A DNA stretch of 64,000 nucleotides from positions 1 to 64,000 of the forward strand of contig NZ_JABAIJ010000013.1 of the NCBI RefSeq assembly GCF_012641435.1, written 5' to 3'. Below, piece after piece: positions 57,690 through 64,000 of the stretch. The translations under genes and the position numbers were made by a program. The notes beneath the pieces were generated by a model that did no database searches, had not been told where the DNA came from, and saw nothing but the letters and a program-made list of their open reading frames with translations. This DNA comes from Rhizobium sp. P38BS-XIX. Its GTDB lineage: Bacteria > Pseudomonadota > Alphaproteobacteria > Rhizobiales > Rhizobiaceae. Positions within the stretch are counted from its first letter, which is position 1, and each line of letters starts with the position of its first letter.

Positions 57690-58483
57690 TGCTTCACTCC
57701 CACAAAAGCGCTGCCGTTGCGATAGGCCTCAAAGTTGATCGCCCCGCCCGCAAGCCTGGCGGGCAGCAGTGCCGTGATTGCGTCTGAAAGCTCCGTGCCT
57801 TTCGCCGCCTCCATCCGGGCAAGGCTTTGCGGGTCGAGCTCGATCACCACGCCAGTGCGCCGGACACGGCAACGCACGGTTTGAGGTTTCAACTCGACGT
57901 CGATCAGTCGCTCGATGGCATGGATTGCTCTCAGCGTTTGCGGCTCGATGGCAATCGAGGTCTCGACGCGGCTGGAAAGACAAGGGGACGCTGGGAGTTC
58001 AGCGATATCCCCAAGGCCAAGTTCGCGGGCGAGTGCGCGCACGCCCTGCTTGTCGATATCTGCCTCCAGATAGGGATGGCGGACCTGATGATTGCGAGCT
58101 GCATCAAGTCCCGGCCGATATTCGCCGAGATCGTCGGTATTGGCGCCCGAGAGAACCTGCCGATCAGATATTCGGGTTATAGCGCCGTAGAGATTGCCCT
58201 TGCAGAAGAAGCAACGGTTCACCGGATTGCGAAGATAATTATCATCGGCGAATTCGCCCGCGTCGAGAATACGAAGGTCCCAGCCTTCGCGCTCAGCTGC
58301 AAGGCGGACGCGCTCCGTCGCTTCGGCCGGCACCGCTGGGGAAACCGCATGCATTATGGCAACCCGCGCGCTGCCGAGCAGACGGTGGGCGATAACCGCA
58401 AGTGTCATGGAATCGACCCCACCGCTCACGGCAACGGCACAGGCGGGCAGTGAAGACAATACGGCTTCCAGTCTCTGCCTCAT
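57686..58483 (-). CDS. larE: LarE, sacrificial sulfur transferase
   Basis: This is a 265-residue PP-loop protein of usual length. The ATP-binding PP-loop AVSGGVDSM is at residues 18-26; CFFCK is at 91-95; and PASPCLSSR has the conserved Cys168 that corresponds to the sulfur-donating residue of characterised LarE. LarE adenylates the LarB product and gives its own cysteine sulfur, twice per cofactor in the cysteine-type enzymes. Its start overlaps larC by 4 bases and its stop overlaps larB by 4 bases, so all three are co-translated. Confidence 0.92.
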   Translation of the reverse strand: MRQRLEAVLSSLPACAVAVSGGVDSMTLAVIAHRLLGSARVAIMHAVSPAVPAEATERVRLAAEREGWDLRILDAGEFADDNYLRNPVNRCFFCKGNLYGAITRISDRQVLSGANTDDLGEYRPGLDAARNHQVRHPYLEADIDKQGVRALARELGLGDIAELPASPCLSSRVETSIAIEPQTLRAIHAIERLIDVELKPQTVRCRVRRTGVVIELDPQSLARMEAAKGTELSDAITALLPARLAGGAINFEAYRNGSAFVGVKQ

Positions 58484-59751
58484 TCCTCATCCCCTTCGAT
58501 GCGATCTTCGGCCAATCGACGCAGGCTCGAACGCGCGGCATGCCCGGCAACATCATGAAGCTCATCCGCCTCCAGCTTTGCGGTGCGCCCGGATGGCCGC
58601 TCGACAAGCTTGACGCGAAGACGTCGACTACCGACTTCCGTCGTTGTCGCTTCGCGTCGAAGAACGCTGCGCTCCATGAGGGAATGGCGAATACCGATGG
58701 TCGTCGTCTCGTCGAACACGGCCGCGAGCGTATCCTCAAGCGCTGCCGGCGCGGCGAGAATACGAAGATGCGTCATCATCCGCCCCTTCTTCCCAAATAC
58801 CGGCATCTGCACCACGTCGAGCACGCCCTCACTTGCACGCAGATTATCGATCGCCTGCGCGAGATCCTCGCCGCTTTGATCGTCGATATCGCATTCGAGA
58901 ACGGCAACCTGATCTGTGGGAACGGATGTTTTAACCGGCTCGAAAGCGAGCAAACGAAGGCAATTGCTGATCCCCGGCAGGCGTTTCGTGCCAAAACCGT
59001 GAGCTGCCGCCACAAGTCGCCTCGGGCTGCGGACGGCTAAGTCTGATTTGCACAGATGGCGCAGGATTGCTGCGCCAGTCGGCGTTACCCGCTCTCCGGC
59101 AACGCCATCGTCGATTGTCGCGAAGCCCTGCATGAGTAGCGCTGTTGCGGGAGCGGGGACCGGCAGCAGACCATGGGCCGTGCGCACTCGACCTGAGCCA
59201 AGCGGCAGCGCTCCAACCGTCCAGCGGACAGCGCCGATGCGAGCAATCAGCCATGCAGCGGCGACGATGTCGGCAATCGAATCCCAGGCTCCAACCTCAT
59301 GGAACCTGACATGCTCGGGATCGACCCCATGCACATTCGCTTCCGCTTCCGCCAGATGTGTGAAGATGCCGATCGCATGCTCCACCGTTTCGCGGTCGAG
59401 ATCAGAACCGTCGAGCGCCTCCCGGATCTCGTGCCAATGAACGTGATGATGGTCGGCGTGATTGTGGTGATCGTGGCGATGGTGATGGTGACCGCCACGA
59501 TGATGGTGATGGTGATGCTGGTGTTCGTTTTCCACTTCCGCACGTCTGCCGTGCCGGCGCACGACAAAGCGCTTTCCGGTCAGTATACCGTCGTTATGGG
59601 CTGCCAGCTCGAACTCGACCCCGTCGATCAAAGGACAAAATGACAGCGCCTCGATCAAGCCCGCTGCGAGATCCGGCCGAAAATCCAGAAGCGTTGCGAC
59701 GAACATGTCTCCGGCAATGCCGCCGACGGGGTCGAGATGCACCTCAAGCAT
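58480..59751 (-). CDS. larC: LarC, nickel insertase (cyclometallase), single ORF
   Basis: This 423-residue protein is of the DUF111/LarC family, beginning MLEVHLDPVGGIAGDMFVA and with HEVGAWDSIADIVAAAWLI near residue 171. A striking histidine-rich stretch spans residues ~77-107, expected to hold nickel. LarC inserts nickel into the sulfur-modified nucleotide using CTP. In Lactiplantibacillus plantarum LarC is made by a programmed frameshift across two frames; here it is one uninterrupted frame. It lies 12 bases downstream of the hydroxyacid dehydrogenase gene, in the same operon. Confidence 0.93.
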   Translation of the reverse strand: MLEVHLDPVGGIAGDMFVATLLDFRPDLAAGLIEALSFCPLIDGVEFELAAHNDGILTGKRFVVRRHGRRAEVENEHQHHHHHHRGGHHHHRHDHHNHADHHHVHWHEIREALDGSDLDRETVEHAIGIFTHLAEAEANVHGVDPEHVRFHEVGAWDSIADIVAAAWLIARIGAVRWTVGALPLGSGRVRTAHGLLPVPAPATALLMQGFATIDDGVAGERVTPTGAAILRHLCKSDLAVRSPRRLVAAAHGFGTKRLPGISNCLRLLAFEPVKTSVPTDQVAVLECDIDDQSGEDLAQAIDNLRASEGVLDVVQMPVFGKKGRMMTHLRILAAPAALEDTLAAVFDETTTIGIRHSLMERSVLRREATTTEVGSRRLRVKLVERPSGRTAKLEADELHDVAGHAARSSLRRLAEDRIEGDEE

Positions 59752-59763
59752 GATCGGCCTCTA

Positions 59764-60675
59764 CTATTTCGCGGGCTCTTGCGATGGGACAAGCGAAACG
59801 CCGTTCAGACCTGCAACGATGTCGGACAGCGCGGGCACGAAGGACTCGCCTCGACCAGACGCAACAGCCGCAGCAAAACTGTTGCGAACGGCCGCACCGA
59901 CAGGATTTGCCGCCTGGACGGACTGTGCGAAGGAGGCGAGATAGCTCATGTCCTTCAGGGCGTTGACCATGGCAAAACGCTGGGCGTTCTCGTTCCTGTT
60001 CAGCACGAATTCAAAGAACGCCTGATAGAAGCCGCAATCCATGCGGCTGCCACGCAGCACGCTGTCGAAGACCTGCGGAGTGAGCCCGGCCTTTGCCGCC
60101 AGCATCAGCGCCTCCGAGTAGATCGCCGAATAGCCCATCGATACGAAATTGTTGAGGAGCTTCATCGTATGGCCAGTGCCGACGCCGCCGGTTGGAACGA
60201 TGCGCGCGGAGAACGCTTCCAGGATCGGGCGTGCCCTTGCGACTGCGTCCGGCGCGCCGCCGACCATGACGTCCAGCGTGCCTTCTGCCGCCTCCTTGGG
60301 CGTTCTTGCCAGCGGTGCATCGACAAGCGTGATTCCGACTTGCGCAAGCTCCTCTGAAAGCTTGATGGTCTCAGCCGGATTGGAGGTCGAGCAATCGATC
60401 AGCAGCAACGGCTTTCCCACCGCTATGATCCCGTCGCGCCCGGAAACAAGCTGACGAACCTGCTCGGATCCTGTGACGCAGAATATAATTACATCAGACA
60501 CCTCGGCCAGTTCCCGGGCAGTCGCGACCTCTAATGCGCCATGTGCTTTCAGCTGCTCGACCGCGTCGCGCTTGCGATGCGCCACCACAGTGACCGGCCA
60601 TCCCTTGGCAAGCAGGTTCGACGCCATGCCGGCGCCCATTGCCCCGATACCGATGAACCCGATTTTCTCTTTCAT
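59764..60675 (-). CDS. NAD(P)-dependent 3-hydroxyisobutyrate/hydroxyacid dehydrogenase family
   Basis: This 303-residue beta-hydroxyacid dehydrogenase starts at ATG 60675 (CGGGAGGAAAT box; the frame opens 24 codons earlier). It has the N-terminal Rossmann motif GFIGIGAMGAGMASNL, an altered second motif DAPLARTPKEAAEGTLDVMV near residue 120 (family usual: APVSGG), and the catalytic Lys in TMKLLNNFVSMGY near 170. Members reduce or oxidise 3-hydroxyacids such as hydroxyisobutyrate, tartronate semialdehyde or threonate. It leads the operon with larC-E-B and is divergent from a FadR-type gene. It probably handles the product of the LarA-type racemase. Confidence 0.87.
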   Translation of the reverse strand: MKEKIGFIGIGAMGAGMASNLLAKGWPVTVVAHRKRDAVEQLKAHGALEVATARELAEVSDVIIFCVTGSEQVRQLVSGRDGIIAVGKPLLLIDCSTSNPAETIKLSEELAQVGITLVDAPLARTPKEAAEGTLDVMVGGAPDAVARARPILEAFSARIVPTGGVGTGHTMKLLNNFVSMGYSAIYSEALMLAAKAGLTPQVFDSVLRGSRMDCGFYQAFFEFVLNRNENAQRFAMVNALKDMSYLASFAQSVQAANPVGAAVRNSFAAAVASGRGESFVPALSDIVAGLNGVSLVPSQEPAK

Positions 60676-60738
60676 TATTTCCTCCCGGTTGTTTTCGGTT
60701 GTACCATCACGCGCGCTTTTGCTTTTTCCATTGGTATG

Positions 60739-60765
60739 GGTTAGCAACGATATCGTTGGCTAACC
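60739..60765. promoter_or_regulatory. Candidate operator between hydroxyacid dehydrogenase and FadR-type gene
   Basis: A long imperfect inverted repeat: GGTTAGC-AACGAT then ATCGTT-GGCTAACC, with perfect core AACGATATCGTT and one unpaired base in the outer arms. It sits between two divergent starts (60675, 60797). Confidence 0.6.
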
Positions 60766-60796
60766 ACCAGATAGCGAGAATGGACTTCGAGACAGA

Positions 60797-61543
60797 ATGA
60801 AGGACAGGGACAACGCCGTTTTCAACACGATCCCGCAGACGCCCAATCTGCGCAGCGGGCTCGCCGACAGCCTCATCACGCAGATCGAATCCGGCGACCT
60901 GAAGCCGGGTCAACGTCTGCCGACCGAACAGGCGATCATGGAAGCGACGGGTGTGAGCCGGACGATCGTGCGTGAGGCATTGGCCACGCTGCGCGCAAAG
61001 GGCCTGATCACCACCCGGCAGGGTCTCGGCGCTTTCGTCTCCAACGACCCGATGCCACGGTCTTTCTCCATCATTCCAAACGACCTGCAATCCATCGACG
61101 AAGTTCTTCGGGTATTGGAACTGCGCATCGGCATCGAATACGAGGCAGCCGGGCTGGCAGCGTTGCGCCGCACGCCCGAAGATCTTGCGCGCATGCAGGA
61201 CCGCCTTGACGCCCTGGATCGCGCCATCGAGGAGGGCGGTTACGGCGCCGAAGAGGATTTCGCTTTTCATCGCACCATTCTGGTCGCGACGCAAAATTCC
61301 TATTACAGCCGCCTTTTCGATACGTTCGGCACCGCCATGGTGCCGCGTCAGTGGGCGCGTCTCGACAAGATGAGCGTCTCCGAACGGCAGCGCCATGCCA
61401 CGCGCATGCGCAAGGAACATCATGCCATCTTCAACGCGATCCGCGATGGCAGTGAGGCTGCTGCCCGCAAGGCATTGCGCAATCATCTGTCGAAGAGCAC
61501 GGCCCGCTTCGAAGAGCTTCGGGACGCCAGCCTGCACGGATAA
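60797..61543 (+). CDS. FadR-subfamily GntR regulator (second)
   Basis: This 248-residue regulator has a winged helix (GDLKPGQRLPTEQAIMEATG, VSRTIVREALATLRAKG) and an FCD domain with EDFAFHRTILVATQN and EHHAIFNAIRDG. It is divergent from the hydroxyacid dehydrogenase/lar operon and ends 4 bases before larA on the other strand. The inverted repeat at 60739-60765 is its likely site. The ligand is probably the hydroxyacid that the locus handles. Confidence 0.9.
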   Translation: MKDRDNAVFNTIPQTPNLRSGLADSLITQIESGDLKPGQRLPTEQAIMEATGVSRTIVREALATLRAKGLITTRQGLGAFVSNDPMPRSFSIIPNDLQSIDEVLRVLELRIGIEYEAAGLAALRRTPEDLARMQDRLDALDRAIEEGGYGAEEDFAFHRTILVATQNSYYSRLFDTFGTAMVPRQWARLDKMSVSERQRHATRMRKEHHAIFNAIRDGSEAAARKALRNHLSKSTARFEELRDASLHG

Positions 61544-61547
61544 TCGG

Positions 61548-62834
61548 TCAAAGCGCGTGGCGCGGCACGACATATGGCCCCTCCGGAATGATGGCAACAG
61601 CAGGATCGCCGCTTCTGGCGATGCTACGTTCTATCGCATCCGTCAGATCGCCAATCACCTGCACGCCTGTCAGCCTGCGGTCTTCGCCGCTCAGACCGGT
61701 CGTATAGAGTTCGACCGTCCCGAGACGCATTGGCTTCAGCTGCATCTCTGTCTGCCACTCGTCGATTTCAGCAAGTCTTTTTGCCGTTAGCGTCGCGAGA
61801 AAGCGCTCAGGCCCAAGCTCGACCAATCTCGCCTGCGCCTCGCGAAACTCCGGCGAGCCGAAGCCTTCCGAACACTCCGATGCGATGATCAGCGTGCCGC
61901 CCGGTTCAAGAATATCGAGCGGCGTCACCATGCCCTTGATCGTCTGATAATAGGTCTTGTCGAGCGGATACCCGGCAGATGAGGTCACGACGGTGGAGAA
62001 CTTTCGCTGAAGCTGAATGCTCGTGGCAGCACTCACAAAATCGACAGCCGCCTGATGGCTGGCAATGATCTCGCCGAAGGTGACACAGACGAGGTCGCGC
62101 TCTTCGTCGAGAACGGTGTTGAGCGCATAGACCTCGCCGAGCATGCGGACGATTTCCAGCTGCTCCTCGTGCAACGGATTGCCGATGAGGTTGCATTGAA
62201 CCGCGAGCGGATCTTCCATGAAGCGCGCGGAGTGGAATGTCCGGATTGTCTCGTGATGCGCGACGCCTGGCGCGATGACCTTGCGCCCACCCGACCAACC
62301 GGCCATGAAATGCGGCTCGACAAGTCCTGTTGCGATGCGCAAATCGGCCTCGACGAAGAGGCGATCGAGCTTCACCGGTGTCTGGCGCGTTTTCGTAAAG
62401 CCGAGATCGACATGTGCGGCTTCGTCGCGAGCGTAGTGGTTTTCCACACGCACATTTTCCAGGACCCAGGGATCGCCGACAAGCTCGGCAAGTTCCTCGC
62501 CAAGGTTCGGGCGGTGCAGACCGGTTGCGACCAGTACCGAGATACCGTCCTTCGGTACTCCCGCTGACAGCATCGCTTCGATCATTGGGCGCAGAAAAAG
62601 CCCGTTCGGAACGGGTCGCGTGATGTCACAGATGAGAATGCAGGCGCTCTTCCTTCCTTTTGCCAGCTCCGCCAAAGGCGCTGACCTGATCGGGTTTTGC
62701 AGGGCGGAAAGAATGGAAGCCACGGGTTCGTCGAGCTTCGGCAGGGCCTGCTTGCGGATCACGGTGGGCTGCGAACCCAAGGGAAGCGTGACATCGAGGT
62801 GGCCGCGTCCATAGGAAAGAGCAACTTCGTTCAT
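61548..62834 (-). CDS. LarA homologue, nickel-pincer-dependent 2-hydroxyacid racemase/epimerase
   Basis: This 428-residue protein of the LarA (DUF2088) family starts at ATG 62834 (GTG 62840 also possible). Counting from that ATG, the cofactor and catalytic residues of lactate racemase are present: His107 in VATGLHRP, His175 in VEPHFMAGW, Lys185 in GGRKVIAPG (the residue that bonds to the cofactor) and His201 in TFHSARF. Spacing matches the L. plantarum enzyme. LarA homologues racemise or epimerise several 2-hydroxyacids, so lactate cannot be assumed. It lies directly after livF, so the acid is probably imported by the Liv-type transporter. Confidence 0.88.
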   Translation of the reverse strand: MNEVALSYGRGHLDVTLPLGSQPTVIRKQALPKLDEPVASILSALQNPIRSAPLAELAKGRKSACILICDITRPVPNGLFLRPMIEAMLSAGVPKDGISVLVATGLHRPNLGEELAELVGDPWVLENVRVENHYARDEAAHVDLGFTKTRQTPVKLDRLFVEADLRIATGLVEPHFMAGWSGGRKVIAPGVAHHETIRTFHSARFMEDPLAVQCNLIGNPLHEEQLEIVRMLGEVYALNTVLDEERDLVCVTFGEIIASHQAAVDFVSAATSIQLQRKFSTVVTSSAGYPLDKTYYQTIKGMVTPLDILEPGGTLIIASECSEGFGSPEFREAQARLVELGPERFLATLTAKRLAEIDEWQTEMQLKPMRLGTVELYTTGLSGEDRRLTGVQVIGDLTDAIERSIARSGDPAVAIIPEGPYVVPRHAL

Positions 62835-62836
62835 AA

Positions 62837-63565
62837 TCACACCTGCTCCGTCACGCCGCCGAGATAGAGTTCACGCATCAGGGACATGTTCTTCAGTTCC
62901 GATATCGGTCCCGAAGTTGCAATGCGACCGTTCTGCATGAGGTAGCCGCGCGAGGCGACGGAGAGAGCAAGGCCCGCATTCTGCTCGACAAGCAGAACCG
63001 ACGCGCCGAAGGTCTTGCCGATATCAAGAATGATCGCCTGAATTTCCTTGACGAGCAGCGGGGAAAGCCCGAGCGAAGGCTCATCGAGCAACAGGACGCG
63101 CGGCCGCGCCATCAGCCCCCGCGCAATGGCCAGCATCTGCTGCTGACCGCCGCTCAGCGAACCGCCCTTCTGCTGCCGCTTGGCCGCAAGGATCGGAAAG
63201 AAGCTTTCCATCATCTTCACGTCGACCTCGACCGCATCGGCGTCGCGGCGCGTATAGGCGCCAAGGCGCAGATTTTCTTCGACTGACATATCCGCGAAGA
63301 TGCGCCGGCCCTCCGGCACCAGAACCACGCCGCGCTTGGCCATGACATCCGGCGTGCGCCCCGTCAGGTCTTCGCCTGCGAAGACGACCTTGCCGCCCCG
63401 GGGTTTGACGAGGCCGACGATAGTTCTCAGCAGCGTGGATTTGCCGGCACCATTGGGGCCAAGGATGGTGATGATTTCGCCTTCATCCAGCGTCAACGAG
63501 ACATCGCGGTTTACCGCCGTCGCACCATAGCCTGTGGTGATATTCGATAGGCTGAGCAAGCTCAC
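62837..63565 (-). CDS. livF: Liv-type ABC transporter ATPase, LivF
   Basis: This 242-residue ATPase has Walker A LGPNGAGKST near residue 35, signature SLSGGQQQMLAIARGLM near 135 and Walker B VLLLDEPSLGLSPL near 156, with the typical LivF-type ending. It overlaps livG by 4 bases upstream, and its stop codon is 2 bases before the larA ATG. Although the family is named for branched-chain amino acids, many members carry other organic or aromatic acids. Linkage to larA suggests a 2-hydroxyacid. The remaining transporter genes lie beyond the window. Confidence 0.92.
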   Translation of the reverse strand: MSLLSLSNITTGYGATAVNRDVSLTLDEGEIITILGPNGAGKSTLLRTIVGLVKPRGGKVVFAGEDLTGRTPDVMAKRGVVLVPEGRRIFADMSVEENLRLGAYTRRDADAVEVDVKMMESFFPILAAKRQQKGGSLSGGQQQMLAIARGLMARPRVLLLDEPSLGLSPLLVKEIQAIILDIGKTFGASVLLVEQNAGLALSVASRGYLMQNGRIATSGPISELKNMSLMRELYLGGVTEQV

Positions 63566-64000
63566 AGCGCACCTCCCAGATAGACTTCAAGCACTTTCGG
63601 ATCGGCAAGCACCGCCTGGGTCGGCCCATCGGCGATCTTCGAGCCGAAATCCAGCACCACAAGCCGCTCGCAGAGCATCTGCATCAGCTTCATGTCGTGA
63701 TCGACGACACAGACACTGATGCCATGACCAGGAAATTGCTTGACCAGACCAACGAGAGTGGCCGTCTCCCTGTCGTTTAACCCGGCGGCAGGCTCGTCCA
63801 GAAGAATGAGTGACGGACGCGTCGCCAAGGCAAGAGCGATGCCGAGCAGACGCAGATTGCCAAACGGAAGCACGCCGGCCTTTTCCGCCGAAAGTGCGGT
63901 CAGTCCGACAAAGTCGAGCAGCGCGGCCGGTGTCGTCCAAGGGTAGGGGCGACCGGTATTGCGCGCATGTTCGCAGGCGATCTGCACGTTCTCCCACACG
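63562..64000 (-). CDS. livG: Liv-type ABC transporter ATPase, LivG (partial)
   Basis: This is the C-terminal 146 codons or so of a LivG ATPase; the N-terminus is cut off by the window end. The signature region is GNLRLLGIALALATRPSLIL, less canonical than the usual SYGxQR, followed by Walker B LILLDEPAAGLNDRET and the switch His in CVVDHDMKLMQ. Ending VLEVYLGGAL is typical of LivG. It overlaps livF by 4 bases. Confidence 0.9.
   Translation of the reverse strand, partial: VWENVQIACEHARNTGRPYPWTTPAALLDFVGLTALSAEKAGVLPFGNLRLLGIALALATRPSLILLDEPAAGLNDRETATLVGLVKQFPGHGISVCVVDHDMKLMQMLCERLVVLDFGSKIADGPTQAVLADPKVLEVYLGGAL

Noticed and set aside
59264..59524. CAT/GTG-rich repeat as a DNA repeat element
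   Set aside because: It encodes the histidine-rich run of LarC in frame and is explained by coding.

Overview
The window looks like part of a large replicon (chromosome, chromid or megaplasmid) of a Rhizobiaceae-type alphaproteobacterium, Rhizobium/Sinorhizobium/Agrobacterium-like. The evidence is even, fairly high GC, dense catabolic operons each with a local GntR, LacI, LysR or TetR regulator, many periplasmic-binding-protein transporters, a MocE-type Rieske ferredoxin, and promoter-like GGAAC-N16-CGTT sites typical of the alphaproteobacterial EcfG stress sigma factor. No rRNA, tRNA, CRISPR array or intact insertion sequence was seen. The only clear mobile remnant is a deleted IS5-type transposase near 33.6-34.2 kb.

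Bases 1-10.8 kb hold a methylated-amine (C1) island: the end of folD, a dimethylamine monooxygenase operon (dmmDABC), trimethylamine monooxygenase (tmm), a short PAS/chemoreceptor protein, trimethylamine-N-oxide demethylase (tdm, DUF1989 + GcvT-like) and a divergent APC permease. Together these should take trimethylamine to methylamine and pass formaldehyde to tetrahydrofolate. Bases 10.9-15.9 kb hold a five-gene operon that I could not match to a known pathway: PhnD-like binding protein without signal peptide, ornithine-cyclodeaminase-like protein, a histidine-ammonia-lyase homologue lacking the Ala-Ser-Gly cofactor motif, a HutC-type repressor and a MaoC-type hydratase. A perfect CTGTATATACAG palindrome lies upstream. 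Bases 16.1-23.6 kb hold a moc-like oxidation cluster (ferredoxin reductase, MocE Rieske ferredoxin, LacI regulator, membrane di-iron hydroxylase, orphan sugar-binding protein, TIM-barrel protein) followed by glutathione-dependent formaldehyde dehydrogenase. Next comes glycine betaine demethylase gbcAB with LysR and GlxA/GbdR-like regulators.

Bases 28.2-38.4 kb are miscellaneous: a small stress group (topoisomerase IB, YghA-like SDR, two small proteins) with EcfG-like promoters, a LysR/EamA exporter pair, an orphan Imm8-like immunity protein beside the IS remnant, an unknown membrane protein, an SBF symporter, a lipoprotein and a cold-shock protein.

Bases 38.4-55.1 kb hold a sugar/sugar-acid catabolic region: MFS sugar permease, aldose dehydrogenase (AKR), two ABC sugar importers, GMC oxidoreductase, glyoxalase I, FAD-linked (lactate/glycolate-type) oxidase, FadR-type regulator, SDR and FAH-family hydrolase. 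This is consistent with oxidative L-fucose-like deoxysugar breakdown, although the dehydratase is missing. A shared TTGTCGTACAA site sits in two divergent promoters. Bases 55.1-57.0 kb hold a TetR/TetX-like flavin monooxygenase pair with twin operators. Bases 57.0-64.0 kb hold a nickel-pincer-cofactor system (larB, larE, larC) with a LarA homologue, a hydroxyacid dehydrogenase, a FadR-type regulator and part of a Liv-type ABC importer, probably a 2-hydroxyacid utilisation locus. Recurrent near-perfect hairpins mark most operon ends.
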